Part shown: in pieces, positions 56,059 through 64,000 of the stretch
Numbering within the stretch: position 1 is the stretch's first letter
How the letters are laid out: the number at the start of each line of letters is the position of its first letter
Assembly: GCA_021399435.1 (NCBI GenBank)
Contig: JAJTUP010000005.1
Location: 620,001 to 684,000, forward strand
Length of the DNA: 64,000 nucleotides
Source of the DNA: Diaporthe sp. PMI_573
Lineage: Eukaryota; Ascomycota; Sordariomycetes; Diaporthales; Diaporthaceae
Reading direction: 5' to 3'
Translations under genes and position numbers: made by a program
Notes under the pieces: generated by a model
Told to the model about the DNA's origin: nothing
Databases searched by the model: none
What the model saw: the letters and a program-made list of their open reading frames with translations, nothing else

Positions 56059-57125
56059 ATGGGTGTCAAAACCTCGGCAGCAAAGGCAAAACCACTGCCT
56101 CCAGGTGTTTACACTCCAGTGATCACTATCTACAGCGATGCAGACAACCAGCCCGTGGACCTGAAGGCGATGTATGCCCACGGGCAGCACCTCATCAACA
56201 GCGGCATGCATGGCCTCGTCTACCTCGGCACAAACGGCGAGCTAGCCCTGCTCACAGCGCCAGAGCGACAGGCGATCCTCCGCAATGCCCGAAAGATGGT
56301 GACTGACATGGGCCTTCCCGACTACCCCATAGTTGCCGGCATTTCAGCGCAGAGCACCGTAGAGACAATCCAACTCGCCAAGGACGCGGGCGAGGCTGGA
56401 GCCGGTTGGGGCCTTCTTCTTCCACCGAGCTACTGGGCCAAGGCACTGCCGACCGAGGCTCTTGTCGCATATTACCGTGACGTGGCAGATGCCAGCCCCA
56501 TACCAATAGTTATTTACAATGTAAGATGCTTCCCACATTAACCCCTTTGCATTGCAGGGAAGCGTCTAATCATTTCTCTCAGTTCCCCGGGGTGACATCA
56601 GGTGTCGATCTGGACTCGGATCAACTAGCTGCGCTGGCTTCTCACCCCAACATCGTGGCCACAAAGCTCACATGTGGGAATGTGGGAAAGCTCACGCGGC
56701 TGACGTCCAAGTTTGAGCCTCCCTATTTTGGAGTCTACGGCGGAAGCAGCGATTACCTGCTGCCAACACTGCACGCGGGCGGGAACGGTTGTGTCACCGG
56801 CATGGGCAACATCTTTCCCAAATCCACATCCAGAGTATACGACTACTGGGCGGCCGGAGAGCTGGAAAAGGCCAGAGAGCTGCAGGATCTGGTCGCCAAT
56901 GCGGAGTGGGCCTGCAAGAAATCCCTGGCTTGCACAAAATATGGTGCCTGGTGGTACCTAGGCAAGCAGCTGAGCATAGGGAATGAGAAACAGTTCAAGA
57001 TGCGGAAGCCGTATCTTGAGCTCAAAGATGACCTTAAGAAGTGGACAATAGAGACGTTATCAGTCTTGGAGGAGATGGAAAAGTCTCTACCCGGCCGCCA
57101 GACTACCGGATCAGTACCTAATTGA
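56059..57125 (+). CDS. DHDPS-family class I aldolase (2-keto-3-deoxy sugar acid type)
   Basis: 334 residues in two exons (56059-56520 and 56583-57125). Schiff-base aldolase of the dihydrodipicolinate synthase/N-acetylneuraminate lyase superfamily. It has YLGTNGELALL (the GTNGE loop), Tyr153 in VIYN-FPG across the intron, and Schiff-base Lys182 in IVATKLT. The GVYGGSSD segment and C-terminal helices are intact. Fungal members cleave 2-keto-3-deoxy sugar acids to pyruvate plus an aldehyde (for example the galacturonate-pathway aldolase). The true DHDPS role is unlikely, because fungi make lysine by the aminoadipate route. It faces the BNR enzyme gene tail to tail and shares a neighbourhood with a sugar-acid-type transporter. 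The exact substrate cannot be read from sequence. Confidence 0.9.
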
Positions 57126-57479
57126 GTAGTTCATCAAGGGAAGATAGACATAGAACATTTGACGTTTATTTCATTGACGAAACATTGGTAGTATGTGAGA
57201 GAGCTGAAGGAGCCGATATGATATGGTTTACATGCTTTGTTGTGTGAGCCAGATAAATAACAAACGATTCAAAAGTATTCAAACTGGTAGACGCTCCAAG
57301 AACTTCATTCGTCTCGGGACAATTTGATCGGAGGGACGGACTTTTTAAAATTGTGAGAAATGGGATATGGCCAGCCTCAAACTGCAATGCCTGCTCCAAT
57401 TCTGAAAATGAAACATACACTCTTCAGTATCATCGAGAGAGCAAGGCTCATGGGCGGGCGGAAACGATTTCTCATTTGT
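57126..57479. other. Convergent 3' spacer
   Basis: About 350 bp between the tails of the aldolase and the BNR gene. No gene is seen; terminators of both genes are presumably here. Confidence 0.4.
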
Positions 57480-58664
57480 CTATGTCTTGCTCACGAACGC
57501 TTCCACATCCCGTATGTGAACATACTTGATGTTCCTCCGATGGTATGTGTACGCCACATGTACCCCATTCTCTCTCTTTCCGTCTGTCACAATGCTGGGG
57601 TAACTCAGTTCCCGATTGGTGCGTTCTTTGGAGTTGTTCGTCATACAGAACCCATCACCGTCTTCAAGAACTCGCCACTTCCAAGTCTTGCCCTCATCTT
57701 TTGATACCGCGACAGACAGGTCCTTTCGCGGCGTTCCCCATATGGCCACCTTACCTCCCACACCTGGTTGATTACTCCTTGTATCCTCTGCGGGTGTGAT
57801 ATCGTCGTAGAGACCCTCCCGTCTTTGCATCTGAGGATCGGCCTTCGAGTCGTTGAAGATCACCACGATGTCACCACTGGGCAGGACCGCTGCACCGATT
57901 CCAGAGTTGGGATTCGGCAGCGGAGTCTTCTCAGGGGCACTCCAATCAAGCCCATTTTCCGAGACAGACCGATAGACTTCATCGGCCCACCTACTCCTGA
58001 AAAATGCCACGTAAGACCCGGCGTCAAGCTGAAGAATGTTCATGTGCACGCGCCCCACAGAATCGGGGACCTCCTTTTCGAGCCAGGTTTGGCCTCCGTC
58101 CTGGGTGTACAGAACTGCAGACACATCATCGTTCCCGACCCACCTGAAGCCAGGCGGTGTCCGACAATACCAGATAGGCAACACCCATGTTCCCCCCGGG
58201 AGCACTACCACAGGCTGACGAACAAAGACACCCTTCTTGCCCGGGAACGGCTCGAACGGTGCAGACCACGTGCGCGCATCGTCACCGGACGTGCGGGCGA
58301 TCACAACCGCCTCGTCCTGGTTGCCCAGGGGCTGGGCAGTGTGGAAGAGCCAGATGGTCCCCGAGGCAGGGTCCCGGAACAAGACGGGGTTCTGCTCGCT
58401 GCGCTCCTTATCGGACGACACGCGCACTGGTTCGGTCCAGGACGAAGAGGAGCCTGGCTCGAGCCGGGAGAGATAGACGGAGATGTCTTGTGTGCCCTCC
58501 TGGGTTCCGCCGAACCAGACGCAGAGGAGTGTTCCATCGGGAAGGCTGAGGAGGTTGGATGCATGGCACTGGACTGTTGCGGCTGGGAGGTCATCTACCC
58601 GAGCCAGTGCAGGGCTTTTGGTGTGTGTGTCCGTCGAGGTGACGGCAGTGGTGGTGGTCGACAT
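57480..58664 (-). CDS. BNR/Asp-box beta-propeller enzyme (sialidase-like, PF13088)
   Basis: Single-exon protein of 394 residues with no signal peptide, so probably cytosolic. It has sialidase-type Asp boxes (TQDGGQTW, SKDEGKTW and the weaker SENGLDW) and motifs of the BNR_2 group: LPDGTLLCVWFGGTQEG near the start, SEQNPVLF, VRQPVVVLPGGTWVLPIWY, FRSRWADEVYRS and LPNPNSGIGAAVL. The fold is a six- or seven-bladed propeller. Relatives include exo-sialidases and propeller uronate lyases or hydrolases acting on rhamnose-uronate linkages. The neighbours (transporter, aldolase) favour a glycoside of an acidic sugar as substrate. The catalytic class is undecided. Confidence 0.8.
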   Translation of the reverse strand: MSTTTTAVTSTDTHTKSPALARVDDLPAATVQCHASNLLSLPDGTLLCVWFGGTQEGTQDISVYLSRLEPGSSSSWTEPVRVSSDKERSEQNPVLFRDPASGTIWLFHTAQPLGNQDEAVVIARTSGDDARTWSAPFEPFPGKKGVFVRQPVVVLPGGTWVLPIWYCRTPPGFRWVGNDDVSAVLYTQDGGQTWLEKEVPDSVGRVHMNILQLDAGSYVAFFRSRWADEVYRSVSENGLDWSAPEKTPLPNPNSGIGAAVLPSGDIVVIFNDSKADPQMQRREGLYDDITPAEDTRSNQPGVGGKVAIWGTPRKDLSVAVSKDEGKTWKWRVLEDGDGFCMTNNSKERTNRELSYPSIVTDGKRENGVHVAYTYHRRNIKYVHIRDVEAFVSKT

Positions 58665-59302
58665 GGCTATTCGTCTCCGCGGGCGAATCTGGCAGCAACG
58701 CTTGAATCAATCACCCAGACGGCCGGACAGCTTAGAGAAGGCTGATTTGCTTGGCTTATCACGGTTGTCACCAATAGAAGACCGGGGGTGCACATCTACG
58801 GCACAGACTTCCCACATAGGCGAGGGGGCTTTTTGAAGCGGTGTGTCATTTGCAAGGCAAACAGTGCAGCTTGCGCGTGCTTTTGGGGGACACGGGATTC
58901 TCTCCGACTTGTCTTGTGGAGTCGATTCATGCTCTCTGGTCCTCCCCGCATTCACTGTTTACCCCGGACCTTGGCATATGTATCCGGGGATGAATCTGGG
59001 GAAGTGGAGTAATATCGGGACTGGAGTCCAAGCCCACGACTCAGACTTATTGTACTAGGCGTGTTAGCCTCGAGGCTTCGTGTGCTCGCACAAGTTTCCG
59101 GCCCCCTCTCCATCCAGTCAAGGTCAGCCCGTGAGCTTGGAAGCTTTTGCCTTCCCGCCTATAACCACAACCTCGCTCGTCCGCGATGGCGTAGATCCTA
59201 ATCCGGCCCCTTGACTTCCCTTGACATCGAGCTTCGACTCGTAACTGTATCTCTACTTGTGGTTTCTTGTCCGATTACACAGACTTCCAATTCACCTTCG
59301 AA
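58665..59302. promoter_or_regulatory. Divergent promoter of the BNR enzyme and transporter genes
   Basis: About 640 bp between divergent start codons, suggesting joint induction, probably by the Zn2Cys6 regulator at 61972. CGG/CCG triplets are present but no symmetric site was confirmed by eye. Confidence 0.5.
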
Positions 59303-61377
59303 ATGGGTGGCGGCACGTCGATATGGGCATCTCCTGAATGGAAGTCCGACCCCAGAGAAATCTTCAACTGGAAGCTCTGGTACCTGACCACCACGGTCGC
59401 CTTTGCTGGGTGTTCCTATGGCTTTGACCAAGGGAACATCGGTGGTGTCCTGACACTGCCCAGCTTCAAGAAAGCCTTTGGCCTGGATGTGCTTTCTGAG
59501 AACGAAGCTGATGAAAGAGGTATGTGCACCAGCAAGAGCTTTAAGCCATCGAGCCGACCCTAATGCGCTCATACGATCTAAATACGAATGCTAACCAGAG
59601 TTGTATTACAGCCGGAAACATTGCCGCCATGCGTTCGTATGCAACCTCCCCTCTATGTGGGCATGTCCTGACAAGATAATACAGTGGCCGCAGGCGGCTC
59701 AGCAGGCGCGTTGATAGCCGCGCCCTTCGCTGACTTCCTTGGGCGCAAGAAGTCGATGATCGTCTTCGCAGCTCTCTTCCTCATCGGCGCTACGATGCAA
59801 GAGGTCGCCCATCTCCCAACATTTTACGCCGGCCGATTCATTGCCGGCCTCGCCATCGGGGGTACTAGCATGTTGGCACCACAATTTCTTGGCGAAAACG
59901 CTCCAAAGTCAATCCGTGGGTCCCTGACGGCGTCGTACAATTTGTGTATCATATTGGCTCTCAGGTAGGCCCAAATCTGTTGTTGGTTACGAGGCCACCA
60001 TTAACTAAGTTGTTCTTTCCAGCTTGGCATTCTGGACAAACTACGGTGTATCACTATGGCCCACTTCGAGCAACCTACAGTGGAAGCTGGCTTTGGGTAT
60101 TCAGATTATACCAGGAGGTTGCATGTTTCTGATGTTGTGGTGTAAGTGCATGAGTGACGTCCAGGTGTGCAATTCTCAGTCGCTTACATGGATCAGTTGT
60201 CATTGATACGCCTCGGGCTTTGATCGCGCATGGGAAGAGGGAGAAAGGCCTCGAAAACCTCTGCAAGCTGCGAGGCCTCGATTCAGAGCACCCATATGTT
60301 TCTCAGGAATACATGGAAGTCTGTGCTCAGGTCGACCACGAGCAGGAACTCGTAAAAGGTAAAGTCCAAGTGCTCTCTTATGTGGGAGGAATCCTCAAGA
60401 ACACATCTAACACTACTTAGGATCGAGCTACTGGGTAGTTATCAAAGACATCGCCACCATCCCAAGCAACGGGCGTCGCTTCTTCCTTGCCACTTTCCTT
60501 TTCCTCTTCCACAAGTTCACCGGCACCGACAGTCTCAACTACTTTGCGCCTGAGATCTTCGAAATGATCGGGGTACAGTCGGGCTCCTTGTCTCTGCTCA
60601 CTACAGGCGTATACGGCCTGGTTAAACTAGCAACAACCATCGTCTACGTTGCCTACATTGTGGATCGCGTTGGAAGAAGGCGACCACTCTTGGTGAGTGC
60701 CCCCCCCCCCGAAAACAAGAGAGACTTCTTGTAGGAGATTGTAACTAACAGAATCGCAAAGGTTGGAGCCGTGCTTCAAGCGACAGCCATGCTGTATATT
60801 GCTCTGTACATTAGATTCGCGAACCCCGACTCTACAGGAGGCACTCCGGCTGGAGGAATCGTCGGTATCATATGGATTTATATCTACGCTTTCGGATGGT
60901 GAGTCTATCTGAAACTGCTGCCCAGAATTCTTTCGCTAATTCTTCAACTCTAGGTCATTTGGGTGGTCAGTTGCACCGTATGTCGTGGCTGCTGAGATCT
61001 TCCCTGCGCGCATACGCTCCTTCTCCATGTCGATTTGCTTCTTCATCAACTGGATCGTCGACTACGGAATCACCAAAGCTACGCCCAGCATGATGACCCA
61101 TATGGGCTGGGGAACATTTCTTCTCTACGCCGTCCTGACTTACATCGGGGCCGTGTTTGTTTATTTCTGCATGCCTGAGTTCAAAGGCCGGTCCATCGAG
61201 TCTATGGATGATCTCTTCCAGCACTCCATCTGGACAATGTGGCGGCACGCCTACCCGACGGAAGAGGAGAAGGTACGTCATGATGTGCAGGAGCATATTA
61301 TCCAAAAGGCTAGGGACGAGGAGGAGGGTGAACCGGGAACCAAGAAATCCGAGGTCACAGTCGTTCACCAAGAGTGA
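59303..61377 (+). CDS. MFS sugar-acid transporter (quinate/galacturonate type)
   Basis: Twelve-helix sugar porter of 543 residues in eight exons: 59303-59519, 59612-59632 (21-nt microexon), 59685-59964, 60023-60141, 60197-60358, 60421-60692, 60762-60898 and 60954-61377. All junctions keep frame. Family signatures are CSYGFDQGNIGGVL in helix 1, DFLGRKKSM, GRFIAGLAIGG, IDTPRALIAHGK, DRVGRRRPLL and PEFKGRSIESMDD near the end. The N-terminus and the IDTPRALI loop match fungal quinate permease/galacturonate transporter relatives rather than hexose transporters. It is a proton-coupled importer at the plasma membrane. It probably brings in the acid sugar or disaccharide used by the BNR enzyme and aldolase. 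Confidence 0.88.
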
Positions 61378-61971
61378 TGTCTGGGATCATCGCAGGACGT
61401 AGTTATTTCTTCCTATTGCACAGGCACTAGCTACAGGACTTTTAATTAGCATTGAAAAGCTGAACCAAACACCAATCAAGGAGGATCTCATATTCGAGTA
61501 GAGGTTGAATTGGTGGTTTAGTTGACTTTGGGTAGTGTTGTTCAAGCGGATAAGCTTATTTCCGACCCACGCCGAATGCTTGCACTCCGTTCATGGGACT
61601 ACGGGAGTCAGTTTCGTCGCGACATGAATGTGACCGGATTTCGTCAGTTGAGCTTTTTCCGCCCCCCATACTTAATTACATGAGATACATGTGTAAGTCT
61701 TGGGGATATCCGCAGTATTTGATGGAGTGCCAGGCACGCTGTACTCAGCACCGGGATTACGAACTCATTTGGCATGGTTGGTTCCCGACTGGGCAGGGTT
61801 CCCCAGCTGGTGGGCCCATGAAAATGTGGAGGAGAAAAGAGGAGATCTTCGCCACATTGATCCCGCAGAGCTGCCTCATAGGACGTTGTAACTGCTCCCC
61901 CTCATTCTGTCCACTCGCGACTCGCAAACTGTGCCACGCATGCCGACCTCTCTGCGGTGCACGTCGCGAAA
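61378..61971. other. Spacer between transporter and regulator
   Basis: No gene is seen; probable promoter of the regulator. Confidence 0.4.
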
Positions 61972-64000
61972 ATGGCCGCGACCAAGCGCACATGGGACGA
62001 GGCGCATACGGGCTCCGACCTCGATGCTGCCAGCTCGTTACAAGGTAGCAGTAATACTACCGCGGGTAGGCGTGGGTCGCAGCAGACGCGTCCCCCTCAG
62101 AATCAGGGGGCCGCCCGAGATGGGTCGACAGCGTCGCCAGTGGGTGCGACTTCCGTATCGACATCTCAGCACATCCCGATGATCTCGCGCAAGATTCGCG
62201 CGTGTGCAAGTTGCCGGAAACACAAGGTAATGATGCCGCCAGTAAATTTCTTTTTAATTCTAGGCATGGACCTCACGAGTTACTAAAAATCCATTCGTGC
62301 AGATTAAGTGCATTATGGACGAAAATACTGGGCCACCCTGCAAGAGATGTGCCGAGAAGAACCTTGTGAGCCTCTTATGCACTTCTTTCCGGGCCTATCA
62401 AATCTCTTTGGACCCATCTGATATGGAACATCGGTATAGGGCTGCGTATTAAACAAAAGTATTCAAACTCTCATCAACGAGAGGTCAAAGTACGGATTGC
62501 AACAATAACCTCCCCCTAGATTGTCTCCGATTTACACAAGCACAGACAGCTGCTGGGCTGGTGACCAATTACTCACTGACATTGCTTTGCAATTTCTAGA
62601 TCATCTCTAGCAATGGTTCGCGACTTGGAGATGATCCACTCAAGTCTTGAAAACGTCTTGAAGACCCTTCAACTTCCTCAATTACCGAAACTTGAAAGCC
62701 CCGGACAAGCACTCATGTCACCGACTTATGAGGAGCACGCGGAACCTCGCCTTCCCGACGAATTTGGACTTTCTCGTGATAGCTCCCCAAAGCCTTCCCC
62801 GGAAGACGACCACGAGCTTCCAAAGGTCCCCATCAATTCGGTATACCAATTAACGAAGCTCAGGGCGTTACGTTCTCCTGATGAAATTGGCAAAGATGAA
62901 GCCCCGAGACGTCATCCGTCCAAGGTAGACGATCTCATTTCCAGAGGGAGCGTTTCTCTTGAAGAGGCTGAACGTCTTTTCACTCTCTACAAAGACCACC
63001 TTGACCCGTTCATGTACGGTATAGGTGGGCGGTATGAAACACTCGATGCGCTCCGTCATGCCAGCACAATACTCACCACCTGTATATTCACTGTCTCCGC
63101 GCTGCATGATCCCCAAAGCAATAATATCTATGGAGGTAAGCCATTATCCTCATTGCAGTACATGCTCCTTGTTGACATCTACTGCAAGTATGCTACAAGG
63201 AGTGCCGGCGTCTCCTGGCTTCTTCAATGTTCGACCGCCGAATCGACGCCGATTACCTGAGGGCCATGTGCATCGCTTCCTACTGGCTTTCCGACATCAG
63301 CTGGGAGGTCTCAGGCTGCGCGATAAGGCGAGCTGCCGAGTTCAGCCTCATCAGGCATTTCAAGAAGGCAACACAGGAAGGAAGCGAGGAATCGGCGGAT
63401 TACGTGCGATTGTGGTACGTGCTGCACATCTGTGATCAGCACTTGTCCACGTTGTATGGGCGACAACCAGTCATCAGAGAGGACGTGGCGATTCAAGGTT
63501 GGAAGATCTTCATGAGGCAGTCTCCTCCTAATTCTGCATCAGAAGATACGCGGCTGGCCAGTCAAGTTGCACTGGTGAACATCATCCACACCATTCGTGA
63601 CTTGTTCGGCCTGGACACCGGTGATCCGGTTCCTCAAGTCTACTCGATGCAAATCACCCAATTTGCCCGCCAGCTCGACCAATGGGTCGGTCATTGGTCT
63701 GGGGTTGTCACAGGTATGTTTCATAGGCTTTATGGATTCCGCCAACCTATGACCATTAATTCCTTATGGCTGACCCGAATGGCAGATCACCACGAACGAA
63801 TTGGAACCTTTCCTCGAAAGGGGGTTCTCTTGCATTTCCACTTCGCCAAATTACATCTGTACTCCCATATTTTCAGAGGTCTTCGCAAAGGCGACCTCAT
63901 ACCTTCCTACTTCTTGGAGCCAGCTTCTTCGGCCGCAGCGGCGGCAACTTCTATAATCGAGCTCCTGATAGCCGATGTTGAGATCCAGCCGGCGCTCGCA
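61972..64000 (+). CDS. Zn2Cys6 transcription factor, 5' part (runs off window)
   Basis: Binuclear-cluster regulator with the start at 61972 (MAATKRTWDEAHTGSD). Exons: 61972-62226, 62303-62365, 62440-62483, 62600-63135, 63189-63713 and 63786 to the window end. The cluster C-x2-C-x6-C-x9-C-x2-C-x6-C is spread over three exons (CASCRKHK / IKCIMDENTGPPCKRCAEKNL / GCVLNKS). A dimerisation-like helix (MVRDLEMIHSSLENVLKTL) and the fungal regulator middle domain (MFDRRIDADYLRAMCIASYW) follow. The 62440-62483 exon is only 44 nt but is needed to supply the sixth cysteine. Position next to the transporter suggests it controls the sugar-acid cluster. Confidence 0.85.

Noticed and set aside
57768..58745. 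325-codon plus-strand open frame opposite the BNR enzyme
   Set aside because: Antisense shadow; the minus strand carries the Asp boxes and family motifs.
1..64000. CRISPR arrays, rRNA, prokaryotic operons
   Set aside because: No regularly spaced repeats or rRNA motifs; spliceosomal introns throughout show a eukaryotic nuclear sequence.

Overview
The window looks like nuclear DNA of a filamentous ascomycete (Pezizomycotina). Genes carry short introns of about 50-110 nt with GT..AG ends and CTAAC/CTGAC branch sites. There is a fungal highly-reducing-type polyketide synthase, Zn2Cys6 regulators, SAT4/rhodopsin-domain membrane proteins and pogo/Fot1-like transposons. Several genes and repeats carry stop patterns typical of RIP (C-to-T at CpA). 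I cannot name the species.

Layout. (1) 1-5 kb: the 3' end of a rhodopsin-domain membrane protein, a broken GMC oxidoreductase and an AT-rich repeat relic. (2) 5-42 kb: a dispersed secondary-metabolism neighbourhood. It holds an SDR, a Fot1-like element inserted just upstream of a frameshifted Zn2Cys6 regulator, a 2,166-residue KS-AT-DH-ER-KR-ACP synthase divergent from a LovG/FSH1-type serine hydrolase (probable off-loading enzyme), an intact secreted GMC oxidase, a P450 and an AATase-like acyltransferase. Interspersed are two secreted proteins of unknown role and a GH78 alpha-L-rhamnosidase. The synthase's DH and ER active sites look dead, the acyltransferase lacks its HxxxD histidine, and the GMC and regulator genes nearest the left edge are broken, so the pathway is either decaying or repurposed. 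(3) 42-56 kb: gene-poor and repeat-rich. It contains gene relics, an intact GNAT acetyltransferase, a predicted Kex2-processed cysteine-rich peptide and a second pogo-like element. (4) 56-64 kb: a compact catabolic cluster of a DHDPS/KDG-type aldolase, a cytosolic BNR beta-propeller enzyme, a quinate/galacturonate-type MFS transporter and a Zn2Cys6 regulator running off the right edge. It plausibly imports and breaks down a sugar-acid glycoside.

Relics. Between intact genes lie recognisable gene fragments: a Ca3427-like PBP2 protein, a DAO-family amine oxidase, a DUF5695 protein and a second rhodopsin-domain protein.

Most novel signal. A short interspersed repeat occurs six times (about 21.7, 23.7, 35.6, 37.3, 46.4 and 53.7 kb). 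One end is constant, the other variably truncated, and four copies have 12-14 bp direct target-site duplications, which suggests a SINE-like retroposon. One copy sits in the promoter shared by the synthase and the hydrolase; another is split by the second pogo-like element, which dates the insertions relative to each other.
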